A DNA stretch of 36,550 nt from Helicobacteraceae bacterium. GTDB taxonomy: Bacteria; Campylobacterota; Campylobacteria; Campylobacterales; SZUA-545. The notes beneath the pieces are model-generated. The model ran no database searches. It saw nothing but the letters and a program-made list of their open reading frames with translations, and was not told where the DNA came from. Positions 27,043 through 36,523 of this stretch are shown one piece after another. Within the stretch, counting starts at the first letter, position 1; every line of letters begins with the position of its first letter. The stretch spans positions 1 through 36,550 of the forward strand of contig JAIRKM010000019.1 in NCBI GenBank assembly GCA_031260125.1, given 5' to 3'. The position numbers and the translations under genes are program-made.

Positions 27043-27454
27043 GCGTTTCCCAGAGCGTCAGCAAGATATCCGACTTGCGTACCAGCAGGTTATACACGAA
27101 CGACGAAGGAATTGCGACAATCAAGCCAAAAGCCGTAGCTTTGAGGGCAAGAGCGAGTCCGACCATTATTACGCTTGGGTCTATACTGGTAGTGTCGGCG
27201 GCAATGTCTATAAATGTCATCATAATACCGGCGACTGTGCCGAGCAGTCCAATATAAGGGGCGTTTACCGCGATCGATGCCAGAAGAGAGAGATTTTTGG
27301 TTAGGGCAATCTCTAATAACTCTTTACTGTCAAATTCGTTCAAGCGGACAAACTTATAATAGATAAGTCTCTCAATAACTATCCAAACGGCGATAAATCC
27401 CATTACGGCGAGTATTCCAAAGATAATATACTCTATAAGCTCTTTCTCGATCAT
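27023..27454 (-). CDS. exbB: ExbB/TolQ-family biopolymer transport protein
   Basis: A 143-aa inner-membrane proton-channel protein with three membrane helices (~10-28, ~64-84, ~100-122). The family core NAPYIGLLGTVAGIMMTF and the third helix GLALALKATAFGLIVAIPSSFVYN are clear. It is the short form typical of Campylobacterota. It overlaps the M48 peptidase gene by 4 bp and exbD by 20 bp. Confidence 0.93.
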   Translation of the reverse strand: MIEKELIEYIIFGILAVMGFIAVWIVIERLIYYKFVRLNEFDSKELLEIALTKNLSLLASIAVNAPYIGLLGTVAGIMMTFIDIAADTTSIDPSVIMVGLALALKATAFGLIVAIPSSFVYNLLVRKSDILLTLWETREAKKD

Positions 27455-28647
27455 TGTAGACGATCCAAGCGTTCAATGATGTTTGGATGAGTTTCATAAA
27501 AAAGCGCGTAAAGCGGTTGCTTTTTAGGAAAGCTCTTGTTTTCATTTATCAGCTTGATCAACGCAAGTTTAAGAGCTTCTTTACTTGTCAGTTCTGCCCC
27601 AAATTGGTCGGCGGCGAACTCGTTTCTGCGGCTGATAAAGTTAAAAAGCGGCGCGGCAAAGAAAAAGAGAGGAGAGGAAAACAGTACAAAAGAGAGCATA
27701 ATCACATGTGAGGATTTCTGTAAACCAAAAAACTCAAAGTAACCAGAAGGCAGGTTAGCAAAAATCGCCAGAAAAGCAAAGAGCAAAACGCCGATTACGG
27801 CTATATTTTTGTATATATCCTTGTGCCTAAAATGCCCAAGCTCATGCCCAAGAACAGCTAGTATTTCGTCTTTTGAAAGTTTCTCGACAAGAGTATCGTA
27901 AAGAACCACAGACTTAGTCGCCCCTATGCCGGCAAAATACGCGTTGAGTCTCGTGTCTCTTTTTGAGGCATCAACGCAAAAGACGCCTTTCGATTTGAAG
28001 CCGGCTTTTTCAAGTAACGCGATAATGCTCGCGCCTAGTTCCGTTTGATCGATAGGAGTAAATTTATCAAAAAATTTTGCGCGAATAACTGGAAACAGCA
28101 TATTGATAGCAATAAGCATGATCATCAAAATAAAGAAGACAGCTATCCATCTGCTTATGGCGTAGTCAAGGAGGATCTCGGACAAAATATACGCAATAGC
28201 CGAAACCAGCAAAAGCGTTATAACCAGCGATTTAACCCAATCTGCGGTAAAGATAGACTTTGTGGTGTTGTTAAAGCCATATTTTGCATCAACAATAAAG
28301 GATTTATAGTAATTTATCGGCAACGTTAAAATTTCATTAAAACATACGAAAAGCGCCATTAAACAAACCGCTTTTAACGCACTGCTCTCAATATATATGA
28401 AATCCAAAAATCGTAACCCAAACGCGATCCACCATAGAAAGATAACGGCATTATATATGGTAGAAAATATGGATACTTTCTCTTGAACCTTGCTATACTC
28501 AGCCGCGCTTTGCCACACCGCGTCGCTTAAAATCTCCGCCTTTTGCCCTTGAAGTCTTTTCACATAGCGAATTTGCATAATGGAAAGCGCAATCGAAACA
28601 ACAACAGACAAAAAAAATACAGCCAGCAAAAAAACGGCAATCGCCAC
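27451..28647 (-). CDS. M48-family integral membrane zinc peptidase (Ste24-like)
   Basis: A 398-aa membrane metallopeptidase. The zinc motif HELGH is at 268-272 and the third ligand Glu343 is in NEFAADQFG, with about seven membrane helices around them. The long N-terminal region with NYYKSFIVDAKYGFN is the Ste24/CAAX-protease pattern; the shorter HtpX lacks it. It probably processes membrane proteins or peptides in the inner membrane. Bacteria with this family usually lack prenylated substrates, so the natural target is unknown. Confidence 0.92.
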   Translation of the reverse strand: MAIAVFLLAVFFLSVVVSIALSIMQIRYVKRLQGQKAEILSDAVWQSAAEYSKVQEKVSIFSTIYNAVIFLWWIAFGLRFLDFIYIESSALKAVCLMALFVCFNEILTLPINYYKSFIVDAKYGFNNTTKSIFTADWVKSLVITLLLVSAIAYILSEILLDYAISRWIAVFFILMIMLIAINMLFPVIRAKFFDKFTPIDQTELGASIIALLEKAGFKSKGVFCVDASKRDTRLNAYFAGIGATKSVVLYDTLVEKLSKDEILAVLGHELGHFRHKDIYKNIAVIGVLLFAFLAIFANLPSGYFEFFGLQKSSHVIMLSFVLFSSPLFFFAAPLFNFISRRNEFAADQFGAELTSKEALKLALIKLINENKSFPKKQPLYALFYETHPNIIERLDRLQ

Positions 28648-28711
28648 AATGCACCTCAGTTAATTAAGTGAGAGGGCTAATTGTATAACGTCCGACCTTT
28701 ATTAGCGTCGG

Positions 28712-29440
28712 TCAGCGGGTCTTTAATTCGCCCGATCGGAAGTACTCTTTTGCCTCGCCTTCTTGCCTGCCCTCTCGAAACGTCCTCTCAATCCTCAACT
28801 CGCCGGACTCATAATACTCCCTTTCAACGCCATCCGGCGATCCATTTGAATAGGGCTTAGCCTTCCATAAAGCGCCGGATTTATGATATTCCTTTACCTC
28901 TCCCGCTATTTTGCCATCGACAAAAGGGGTCTCTTTCATTATGATGCCCGATTTATAGTATCTCGTTTCTATCCCGTCTTTTTTGCCGAGTTTATATTGG
29001 GTTTTTGTCTGGATGTTACCATCGGAATCGTAGGTTATTTCAAACCCGTCGATCGCCCCATCAACAAATGCCGTTTCTACCCATACGGCGCCGCTCTCAT
29101 AGAACTGTCTGTCTAAGCCGTTTTTTACTCCATTGATATATGGAGTTTCCCACCAGAGTTCGCCGGACTCAAAATATAGATTTAATGTACCGTTTATCTC
29201 ACCGCCTGAAAAGGGGGTTTGAGAAAAGATACTGCCGTTTTCGTAGTAGACGTTTGCGATACCGTTCTTTTTGCCGTCCTTAAAGGGTGTTTCCATTTTG
29301 AGCGCGCCGGATTCAAAATAAACGATCGACAGATAATCACATTCACATTCGCTTCCATCGTAATAGCGCGTGATATTGGAATCTTCTTCTTGAGCATAGG
29401 AAAAAAGCAGCAACGCTACTATTAAGAATATCTTGTTCAT
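28712..29440 (-). CDS. Secreted MORN-type repeat protein
   Basis: A 242-aa protein with a signal peptide (~1-17) and about nine ~23-residue repeats of the MORN_2/YwqK type (consensus YYESGxLxxETPFxDGKxxG). Such repeats form an extended beta-strand sheet that often mediates binding to surfaces, lipids or partner proteins. YwqK-family proteins in Bacillus are linked to toxin immunity, but no toxin gene is adjacent here. It starts 4 bp after psd, so it belongs to the same transcript. A periplasmic or outer-membrane location is likely from the signal peptide. Confidence 0.82.
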   Translation of the reverse strand: MNKIFLIVALLLFSYAQEEDSNITRYYDGSECECDYLSIVYFESGALKMETPFKDGKKNGIANVYYENGSIFSQTPFSGGEINGTLNLYFESGELWWETPYINGVKNGLDRQFYESGAVWVETAFVDGAIDGFEITYDSDGNIQTKTQYKLGKKDGIETRYYKSGIIMKETPFVDGKIAGEVKEYHKSGALWKAKPYSNGSPDGVEREYYESGELRIERTFREGRQEGEAKEYFRSGELKTR

Positions 29441-29444
29441 TGTT

Positions 29445-30257
29445 TTAACTCTTTGATAAAATTCCGATCTCTTCGGAAAATTTTACTTTACACCCGCTCG
29501 CAACATTGAAGTCGGCGGCGCCTTCCTGAGAGATCATTACGATTGTCGAACCCATCTTGAAATAACCAAGCGAATCGCCTCGCTTGACCGACATATTTAA
29601 TCTGTGTTCACTGCTGTGTTCTGCATTGATCAAATTTTCAAACTCCGGCATAAATTCAAAAAAGATTTTTCCCACGTTTAAGGCGGCGACAAAAACCAAT
29701 ATCCAGCGTTTACCATTATGATCTTTCGCCTCTAAAATCGCGCGCTCATTCAAACAGAATAAGTTGCGTTTATTGCGTAAAAATAGTTTATTTACAGGGT
29801 AGAGCCGACCGGGGATATGGACGACTCTTATAAGTTTCAGATCGCAAGGCGCGTGATAGTGGTGATAGTCGCGCGGTGAAAGGTAAAAATTTTGATAGCT
29901 TCCGCCTTCAAATATCTTTGCGTCAATATTCAGCAGAAGCGGATCGACGGAGTACGAGACGCCTTTGATTTGAAAAATCGTCTTATCCGTTACCCTACCG
30001 CACTCTGTTATAAGGGCATCGCAAGGGCTTATTATTGAGAATGGATCACGCGGCATCTCTCTCATGTTTATAAGCGATCTGGTAAAAAGTTCATTTAGAG
30101 ATCGGTAGTTTACTGGCGGCTCATATTCACTCATATCTAGTTTGAACAAAAACGCGTATAAACGGTTTATCTGCCGCTGAATCGCGGGGTAGTGTCTCTT
30201 ATCGGCTATGCGCCCAAAGATGTGCGACATTGCGTTTGTTATATGTTTACGATGCAT
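29445..30257 (-). CDS. psd: Phosphatidylserine decarboxylase proenzyme
   Basis: Makes phosphatidylethanolamine from phosphatidylserine at the inner membrane. The 270-aa precursor self-cleaves at its GST motif (236-238, in YFKMGSTIV), giving the pyruvoyl enzyme. YHHYHAPCDL, with the family histidine pair, is also present. The start at 30257 is chosen because AAGGAAAG lies just upstream; a TTG at 30278 is a weaker alternative. It overlaps the uup stop by 11 bp. Length matches C. jejuni Psd. Confidence 0.94.
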   Translation of the reverse strand: MHRKHITNAMSHIFGRIADKRHYPAIQRQINRLYAFLFKLDMSEYEPPVNYRSLNELFTRSLINMREMPRDPFSIISPCDALITECGRVTDKTIFQIKGVSYSVDPLLLNIDAKIFEGGSYQNFYLSPRDYHHYHAPCDLKLIRVVHIPGRLYPVNKLFLRNKRNLFCLNERAILEAKDHNGKRWILVFVAALNVGKIFFEFMPEFENLINAEHSSEHRLNMSVKRGDSLGYFKMGSTIVMISQEGAADFNVASGCKVKFSEEIGILSKS

Positions 30258-32172
30258 AACTTTCCTTTTTTTCTTCAAGTGTGAGATAGCAATTTACGTT
30301 TTCTTCTAAAGAAGTTTTTATCATTGAAAGCTGCTCGCTTATCCTAATCAGCTCGCCACGGTCGAAAACAGGGCTGCATATAGCGCTTTCTAGCTCCTTT
30401 ACCTCTCTCTCCTGCTGCTCTATCAGAAGCGGAAGCTGCTCCAATAGTTTTTGCTCTTTATATGAGAGCTTAAAACTCTGGCGCTTTTCCTCTCTTCTAT
30501 CATTGTGCGCTTTATCTGTGGATATCTCTTCTATCTTTTGAATAATCGCTTCGTCATCCAGAAAATCGGAGTAGCTTTGGTAGCGCTCCGTTATTGTTTG
30601 ATCGGGGTTGATGATCCAGAGTTTTTGCGCAATTTTATCTACAAAATAACGATCGTGACTTACAAAAATAAGCGCCCCTAGAAAACTTCGCAGATACTCT
30701 TCCATTATGTTGATCGTGGGAATATCCAGATCATTTGTAGGCTCGTCTAAGAACAAGCAGTCATATTTTTTTGACAGCAGCAGTGCAAGCGCAACTCTGT
30801 TTTTCTCCCCTCCGCTTAAAATCCCAATTTTTTTATCCAAAAACTCTTTAGGAAAAATCCAGCTTTTCATATAACCATACACATGAATGCTGCGCCCCTG
30901 CACCTCTATGTGATCGCCGCCGTTTGGGCAGAAAGTTTCTAAAAGCGTTTTGCTATCATCGAGCATCAACCTGTGCTGATCAAAATATCCGATCGTATCG
31001 ATTTTTTTATCAATTGTGCCGAAAAGTGGTTTATTAAACCCGATTAGGCTTCGTAGCAGGGTTGTTTTCCCGCTGCCGTTCCTTCCTGTTATGGCGATCT
31101 TTTCTTGCTGTGTTACTCGTGCGCTGAACGGTTTAATTAAAACTTTTTTATCTATTCCGATCGAAACGTTTTGCAATTCAAATAGAATCTTCTTTTTGTT
31201 TATGCTCTCTTTCCTACTGAACGCCTTTTGTTCTCTTTCTAGCTCTAGTTTGATCTTTCTGATAATCGAGGGATTTTTTTTCGCCTCCTCTTTCATTAGT
31301 TTAATCTTTTCGACTCTTCCAACATTGCGCTTTAGCCTTGCCTTTACGCCGCGGTTAAGCCACTCAATTTCTCCTCTGAGCCGTTTTACCAGTGTTTCGT
31401 GGCTTTTAATCATATTTTCTAAAATTGACGTCTTTTGTTCCAAATACGACATATAACCTCCGCGAAACGATCGCAGCGTCCCATCTTCTACCTCAACGAT
31501 TCTCGTAGCTATACGATCGATAAAATATCGGTCATGTGAAATGATAAGAAGCGTACTTCTGCTTTCTAGCAGCGTCTCTTCGAGAAAGCGAACCATATAA
31601 ACGTCAAGGTGGTTGGTCGGTTCGTCCAATAAAAGTAAAGCGGGCTTTTTTAATATCAAAATACCAAGCGCGACACGCCGTTTTTCACCGCCGCTTAACG
31701 TACAGATTTTCGCGTTTTCAAGCGCTTTTAGCTCAAATTTTGTCAATACGCATTCCACCTGCGCCGTTAAATCCCATGCGTTATGAAAATCCAGCAGATT
31801 CACAAGCGCCGTTATGCGGCTTAGCGTTTGACTGTCTTGATTTTCTTCAAGCTGCCTGCTGAGCGCCTCATACTCGCTCTTTGCCAAGCTGAGAGTTGAA
31901 AGCGAATTCTCGATCGCCTCGCGGACGCTCAACGCTTCGTCCAGCGCGGGCGACTGATCGAGCGTTTCAATTGTGAGCGCTTTTTGTGCCATTCTGCTTC
32001 CGCTATCCGCCTCTAGCGTGCCGGCGACGATCTTCATCAGCGTCGATTTTCCGCTACCGTTTTTACCGACAACAGCCGCTCTTTCGCCCGTTTCAATGGT
32101 AAATTCAACGTTATTTAAGATCGTATTGTTATCAAATTGTTTTGTTATCTCTTTGAGATCGACAAGAGGCAA
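30247..32172 (-). CDS. uup: ABC-F family ATPase, Uup-like
   Basis: A soluble 641-aa protein with two ABC ATPase domains and no membrane segments, acting on ribosomes or nucleic-acid structures. First cassette: GKNGSGKST, LSGGEKRRVALG, LLLLDEPTNHLD. Second: GRNGSGKTT, LSGGEKNRVALA, LFLDEPTNDLD. Between them is the linker with WLNRGVKARLKRNVGRVEKI, the Uup hallmark, and a coiled-coil C-terminal extension (~550-641). First gene of the uup-psd-MORN transcript. Confidence 0.93.
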   Translation of the reverse strand: MPLVDLKEITKQFDNNTILNNVEFTIETGERAAVVGKNGSGKSTLMKIVAGTLEADSGSRMAQKALTIETLDQSPALDEALSVREAIENSLSTLSLAKSEYEALSRQLEENQDSQTLSRITALVNLLDFHNAWDLTAQVECVLTKFELKALENAKICTLSGGEKRRVALGILILKKPALLLLDEPTNHLDVYMVRFLEETLLESRSTLLIISHDRYFIDRIATRIVEVEDGTLRSFRGGYMSYLEQKTSILENMIKSHETLVKRLRGEIEWLNRGVKARLKRNVGRVEKIKLMKEEAKKNPSIIRKIKLELEREQKAFSRKESINKKKILFELQNVSIGIDKKVLIKPFSARVTQQEKIAITGRNGSGKTTLLRSLIGFNKPLFGTIDKKIDTIGYFDQHRLMLDDSKTLLETFCPNGGDHIEVQGRSIHVYGYMKSWIFPKEFLDKKIGILSGGEKNRVALALLLSKKYDCLFLDEPTNDLDIPTINIMEEYLRSFLGALIFVSHDRYFVDKIAQKLWIINPDQTITERYQSYSDFLDDEAIIQKIEEISTDKAHNDRREEKRQSFKLSYKEQKLLEQLPLLIEQQEREVKELESAICSPVFDRGELIRISEQLSMIKTSLEENVNCYLTLEEKKESYAS

Positions 32173-32193
32173 GCGTACTCCTTACAAAAGACA

Positions 32194-32202
32194 ATTTTAG
32201 CA
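32194..32202 (-). promoter_or_regulatory. Extended -10 promoter of uup
   Basis: TGCTAAAAT on the minus strand, identical to the nonamer before gap, followed by AAGGAG and the ATG at 32172. Confidence 0.55.
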
Positions 32203-32264
32203 CATCGCGGCGCACTACGCCCGCCCTTTACCCCTTGCCGCCGCTTTTTATAGGCGGTTATCGT

Positions 32265-32270
32265 TAGAAT
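32265..32270 (+). promoter_or_regulatory. -10 box of the CPA2 antiporter gene
   Basis: TAGAAT on the plus strand, 38 nt before the ATG at 32309, with AGGA (32297-32300) as a ribosome site. Confidence 0.4.
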
Positions 32271-32308
32271 CTATGTAGAAAATCGCATACTAAAACAGGA
32301 TTGCTCTA

Positions 32309-33928
32309 ATGGATCATATTTTATTTGTTGTAGTAATCACGGCGCTGATCGCGGTGGTTTACAATCTCTGCCTCAAAAAACTTGATATCCCGCCGGTGAT
32401 AGGCTATATCGCCGCCGGCGTTACCGCCGCTCTGATCTTTTCCGTCAACAAAGGCTCAGAGGCGCTTGATGAGATTGGCGAATTTGGAATTGTCTTTTTG
32501 ATGTTTACGATCGGGCTGGAATTTTCGCTCGCCTACCTGCGCGCGATGCGAAGAGAGGTTTTTCTCTTCGGCATTATGCAGGTAACGATCACCTCCGTCC
32601 TCTTTTGCGCGATTGGATTTTTTGCGTTCGGTATCGAACTGAAGATCGCTGTCATAATCGGCAGCGCCCTTTCGATGAGTTCAACGGCGATCGTATTGAA
32701 AATCCTGAAGGATAACGGGAGTATCAGCAAGCCGTTTGGCAGACAGGTATTGGGAATCTTGATCTTTCAAGATATCGCCGTAATCCCCATTCTTCTGATG
32801 GTTACGCTTTTTTCGCCGCAGCCGGATGGCATGATGGATCCGATGAGGCTGATCGTAAAAATGAGCGTATCGGCGGTGATCGTGCTGGTGCTTCTCTCAA
32901 CAGTGGGCAAATACGCGATGACGCAGCTTCTAAAGTACGCCAGCAACTCGCAGACGCACGAGATATTTGTAGGCACCGTCCTGCTAGTGGTAGTTGCGGC
33001 GGCTCTGCTGGCGCACGAGTTTGGGTTCAGCTACTCGCTTGGCGCGTTGATCGCCGGAATTATGATCGCGGAGACGCGCTACAAACATCAGGTTGAAGCC
33101 GATCTAGCGCCCTTTCGCGATCTGCTGCTGGGCGTTTTCTTTGTGACTGTGGGCTTACAGATCAACCTGCGGCTCTTTATCGACAACGTCGTTTTTATAT
33201 TGCTTTTCGTCGTGGGAGTGATGATCTTAAAAGGGCTGATCGTCTATGCTATTTCACGCGCGCTAAGCGATAAAAAATCGGCGATCAGAAGCGCTGTATC
33301 CCTGATGCAGATGGGAGAATTTTCATTTGCCATATTTGCGCTTTCATCGGCTATGATGCCGCAAAACGATCTGCTTGGAATGATCACAGTCGCGGTGGCT
33401 ATTTCGATGGTATTAACTCCATTTATGCTCAAGAAAATGGAAAATATAGCTTCACTTTTTGAAAAGAAACGCGGCGGCGCGGCGGCGGCGGCAATTGCGT
33501 TTGACAGCGCCAAAGTGAAAGATCATGTGATCGTCGTGGGTTATGGCGAAGCGCTGGGACAGCAGGCGGCGCAGATGCTAAAAGAGCAAGATGTGCCGTA
33601 TGTATGTATTGAGGGGCAGTACAATAGAGTAGAGGATGGCATCGATCGCGGACACGCGGTAATGCTGGGCAACGCCACACAGCTAAGCATATTGGAAGGA
33701 GCGGGGCTTAAAAGCGCCCGCGCCATTATAGTGGCGATTGATCGCGAGCATGAGATACGCCTGATCGTTGATAACGCTTTGGAGGCAAATCCAGATATAA
33801 ATATCGTGCTGAAAACAAACAATAGAGCGCAAAATGAACTGTTTTTTGACGCGCCGAATATCAGTATGGTGGACGAGTACCACGAGGCGGCGCGCCTGAT
33901 GATCGAATATGCGCTTAATGCCCGCTGA
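32309..33928 (+). CDS. CPA2-family potassium/proton antiporter with TrkA-N domain (KefB/KefC-like)
   Basis: A 539-aa inner-membrane antiporter moving K+ or Na+ against protons. About 12 membrane helices span 1-~375, including the CPA2 signature LGILIFQDIAVIPIL and FGFSYSLGALIAG. A cytosolic Rossmann domain follows (~400-539; DHVIVVGYGEALGQQAA, a TrkA-N type fold that binds NAD(H) and gates the channel). The nucleotide motif has one extra residue between glycines. No KefF/KefG ancillary gene is next to it. The ion is not certain from sequence. Confidence 0.92.
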   Translation: MDHILFVVVITALIAVVYNLCLKKLDIPPVIGYIAAGVTAALIFSVNKGSEALDEIGEFGIVFLMFTIGLEFSLAYLRAMRREVFLFGIMQVTITSVLFCAIGFFAFGIELKIAVIIGSALSMSSTAIVLKILKDNGSISKPFGRQVLGILIFQDIAVIPILLMVTLFSPQPDGMMDPMRLIVKMSVSAVIVLVLLSTVGKYAMTQLLKYASNSQTHEIFVGTVLLVVVAAALLAHEFGFSYSLGALIAGIMIAETRYKHQVEADLAPFRDLLLGVFFVTVGLQINLRLFIDNVVFILLFVVGVMILKGLIVYAISRALSDKKSAIRSAVSLMQMGEFSFAIFALSSAMMPQNDLLGMITVAVAISMVLTPFMLKKMENIASLFEKKRGGAAAAAIAFDSAKVKDHVIVVGYGEALGQQAAQMLKEQDVPYVCIEGQYNRVEDGIDRGHAVMLGNATQLSILEGAGLKSARAIIVAIDREHEIRLIVDNALEANPDINIVLKTNNRAQNELFFDAPNISMVDEYHEAARLMIEYALNAR

Positions 33929-33951
33929 TGGCGTTGACTACGGCGGCGCGG

Positions 33952-35151
33952 TTACTCAAATTTGAGCATATCCATCGCCTGATCCATATCCTTGTCGCCG
34001 CGTCCGGATACGTTGACGATCACCGTTTTGCCGCAGATGTCTTTTATCTTTTTTAGATAGGCGACCGCATGCGCCGATTCAAATGCGGGGATAATTCCCT
34101 CCACGCGGCTGAGCCACACAAAGGCGTTTAGCGCCTCTTTATCGGTAATCGAATCGTATTTGACCTTGCCCGACTCCTTGAGCGCCGCATGTTCGGGACC
34201 TATGCCCGGGTAGTCCAACCCCGCTGAAACCGAATGCGCCTCCAAAATCTGCCCCTCTTCGTTTTGCAACAAGTAACTTAACTGCCCGTGCAAAACGCCT
34301 CGCGATCCGCGCGCCAAACTCGCGCCGTGTTTGCCGCTGTCCAGCCCCAAGCCGCCCGCCTCGATCCCGATACACTGCGTTTGCGCGTCGTCCAGAAAGT
34401 GATGAAAGGCGCCGATCGAGTTGCTGCCGCCGCCAATGCAGGCGATTACATAATCGGGCAGTTTGCCGCAAGCTTCCAATATCTGCGATCGCGCTTCGTA
34501 ACTGATGATCGCCTGAAAATCGCGCACCATCATTGGATACGGGTGAGGTCCCGCAACCGTGCCGATAATATAATAGACCTCTCTAGCGTTTGTAACCCAA
34601 TGACGAATCGCCTCGTTCATCGCGTCTTTGAGCGTTTTAGAGCCGCTCTGAACCGAATGAACTTTCGCGCCCAAAAGCTCCATTCTAAACACGTTCAACG
34701 CTTGACGCTCCACGTCCCTCGCGCCCATAAACACCTCGCACTCCAACCCCAATAAAGCGGCGATCGTCGCCGTCGCGACGCCGTGTTGCCCCGCGCCCGT
34801 TTCGGCGATCACCTTTTTTTTGCCCATTCTTTGCGCGAGCAAGCCCTGAAGGACTGTGTTGTTGACCTTATGCGCTCCCGTGTGGTTGAGATCTTCGCGC
34901 TTTAAAAAAATCTCCGCTTCAAGCTCGCGGCTTAGGTTTTTGGCGTAATAAAGCGGCGTAGGGCGACCAACGTAATTTTTAAGCAGATCGTTCGCTTCGC
35001 TCCAAAACGCTTCGTCGCTTCTTAATTCGCGGTAGGTTTTTTCAAGCTCGATAAGAAGCGGCATAAGCGTTTCGGACACAAATCGCCCGCCGAAAACGCC
35101 GAAATGCCCGTTCTCATCGGGATCAAAAGCAGATGGAGCGGGGATGTACAT
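33952..35151 (-). CDS. trpB: Tryptophan synthase beta chain
   Basis: Condenses indole and serine to tryptophan with PLP. The 399-aa protein has the PLP lysine Lys95 in [17 protein letters not shown], the phosphate-binding GGGSNSIG, and the C-terminal SGRGDKDM. This is the trpB1 type that normally pairs with TrpA. No trpA or other trp gene is in the window, so it is either split from its operon or works alone on indole. The ATG at 35151 overlaps the apt stop by 1 bp (TGATG); a longer N-terminus is implausible. Confidence 0.95.
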   Translation of the reverse strand: MYIPAPSAFDPDENGHFGVFGGRFVSETLMPLLIELEKTYRELRSDEAFWSEANDLLKNYVGRPTPLYYAKNLSRELEAEIFLKREDLNHTGAHKVNNTVLQGLLAQRMGKKKVIAETGAGQHGVATATIAALLGLECEVFMGARDVERQALNVFRMELLGAKVHSVQSGSKTLKDAMNEAIRHWVTNAREVYYIIGTVAGPHPYPMMVRDFQAIISYEARSQILEACGKLPDYVIACIGGGSNSIGAFHHFLDDAQTQCIGIEAGGLGLDSGKHGASLARGSRGVLHGQLSYLLQNEEGQILEAHSVSAGLDYPGIGPEHAALKESGKVKYDSITDKEALNAFVWLSRVEGIIPAFESAHAVAYLKKIKDICGKTVIVNVSGRGDKDMDQAMDMLKFE

Positions 35152-35705
35152 CACTCGCCATCTATATCTAATATGGAGTAAAAGCTGGTATGCCTCTTCA
35201 CCGCGTCCGCGCCGCCAAGCGCAAAAAGGTTGATAACAAAACACGCCTCAATGCACTTCGCGCCTGCCTTCTCAACCAGCTTGATCGACGCCTCCGCCGT
35301 GCCGCCCGTAGCGATCAGATCGTCTATAAACAACGCTCTGGCGTTCTTGATCGCGCTAAAAGCGTCCATATGTATCTGCACTTCGTTAAAACCGTATTCA
35401 AGCGCGTACTTCTCTGAAATGGTCGTATAAGGCAATTTGCCGCGCTTGCGAATTGGCACAAAACCGACGCCAAGCGCCATAGCCAGCGGCGCGCCAAAAA
35501 TGAAACCGCGCGATTCCGCGCCGACGACGAAATCGATTTTCGCGTTTTCGTAGCGTTCGGCGAAATGGTCGATCACCATCTTGAAGGCTTTCGGATCGCC
35601 CGTCAGCGTCGTGATGTCCTTAAACTGAACGCCGGCTTTTGGAAAGTCCGGCACATTGCGAATGCTTTCTAGCAAAAAAAGTTTTTGACTTTCAGACAGC
35701 TTCAT
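35151..35705 (-). CDS. apt: Adenine phosphoribosyltransferase
   Basis: Salvages adenine to AMP with PRPP. The 184-aa protein has the type I PRTase motif [14 protein letters not shown] and the APRT segments [14 protein letters not shown] and [10 protein letters not shown]. Together with the coiled-coil protein and rpiB it forms the order rpiB-hypothetical-apt, also known in Helicobacter pylori. Confidence 0.97.
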   Translation of the reverse strand: MKLSESQKLFLLESIRNVPDFPKAGVQFKDITTLTGDPKAFKMVIDHFAERYENAKIDFVVGAESRGFIFGAPLAMALGVGFVPIRKRGKLPYTTISEKYALEYGFNEVQIHMDAFSAIKNARALFIDDLIATGGTAEASIKLVEKAGAKCIEACFVINLFALGGADAVKRHTSFYSILDIDGE

Positions 35706-35723
35706 ATTCCGATTCTCCCACTA

Positions 35724-36059
35724 TTAAAGTAACGCCTCTATCTTCGATTCCAGCCCTTTTATCTTGTGCCTGATCCGTTCATTTTCAATGCGATATTGCG
35801 CGTTTCTCGCCTTAAACGCCTTTACGTCGTTGCGCAACCTGTTCATCTCTTCATTGAGAATATCGGTGTTGCCCAGACTGCGTTGGAGTTGCAACTGATA
35901 TTTTCGTATCAGAATCTCCGCTTCTCTGAGCGTTTCTTTGAGGATCATATTGCTCTTATGCTCTTTTTCCATCAGGTTTCTGTAGTAGAAAGTCTTGAAA
36001 AATAAGAACCCGCCCCCTACCAGCACGATCGTCAAAAGTATCCAATCAAGAAAGATCAT
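35724..36059 (-). CDS. Coiled-coil membrane-anchored protein of unknown function
   Basis: A 111-aa protein with one N-terminal membrane helix (~3-22) and a long charged coiled coil (~30-110). The start at 36059 has GGAAAAGAG upstream and leaves a 14-bp overlap with rpiB; earlier starts would read deep into rpiB. A hypothetical gene sits at the same place between rpiB and apt in H. pylori, which supports a real gene. The layout suggests an inner-membrane protein with a cytoplasmic or periplasmic stalk; no function can be assigned. Confidence 0.75.
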   Translation of the reverse strand: MIFLDWILLTIVLVGGGFLFFKTFYYRNLMEKEHKSNMILKETLREAEILIRKYQLQLQRSLGNTDILNEEMNRLRNDVKAFKARNAQYRIENERIRHKIKGLESKIEALL

Positions 36060-36510
36060 AATCTCTTTTCCGCGCTTCAATCTGGTCGATTTTCGCCAGC
36101 CGATCTCCGTGCCGTCCGCCGGCAAACGCGGTATCCAGCCACGCTTTAAGGATAGACTGCGCCACACCTGTTCCTATCACTCTTGATCCCATGCATAAGA
36201 TATTCGCGTTGTTGTGCGATCGCGCCATCTGAGCCGTATACGCATTGTGGCATAAAGCGGCGCGAATGCCTTCATACTTGTTTGCGGCAATACTCATGCC
36301 AATCCCCGTACCGCAAACAAGTACGCCGAAACTGTCGGGATTCTCTTGAACGTATGCCGCCACCTTTTCGGCAATGTCCGGATAATCCACGCTCTTTGTG
36401 TCGTTGCAACCCACATCTACCACTTCGTACCCGACGCGTATGAGATAGTCCGCCACTTCCCGTTTAAAATCGACAGCGGCGTGATCGTTCCCAATAACAA
36501 CGCTTTTCAT
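36046..36510 (-). CDS. rpiB: Ribose-5-phosphate isomerase B
   Basis: Interconverts ribose 5-phosphate and ribulose 5-phosphate in the pentose phosphate pathway. The 154-aa LacA/RpiB-family protein has GNDHAA near the N-terminus, the active-site CGTGIGMSIAANK, and HNNANILCMGSRVIG. First gene of the rpiB-hypothetical-apt-trpB transcript, which supplies phosphoribosyl precursors. A perfect TATAAT ends 7 nt before its ATG and no Shine-Dalgarno is seen. Confidence 0.96.
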   Translation of the reverse strand: MKSVVIGNDHAAVDFKREVADYLIRVGYEVVDVGCNDTKSVDYPDIAEKVAAYVQENPDSFGVLVCGTGIGMSIAANKYEGIRAALCHNAYTAQMARSHNNANILCMGSRVIGTGVAQSILKAWLDTAFAGGRHGDRLAKIDQIEARKRDYDLS

Positions 36511-36517
36511 AGGGCGG

Positions 36518-36523
36518 ATTATA
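36518..36523 (-). promoter_or_regulatory. -10 box TATAAT of rpiB
   Basis: A perfect TATAAT on the minus strand, 7 nt from the rpiB ATG. The sequence between (CCGCCCT) has no ribosome site, so transcription would start at or next to the start codon. Confidence 0.55.

Noticed and set aside
27023-27454. MotA/TolQ assignment instead of ExbB
   Set aside because: Too short for MotA, and the three-helix short form with a downstream ExbD fits ExbB of this phylum better.
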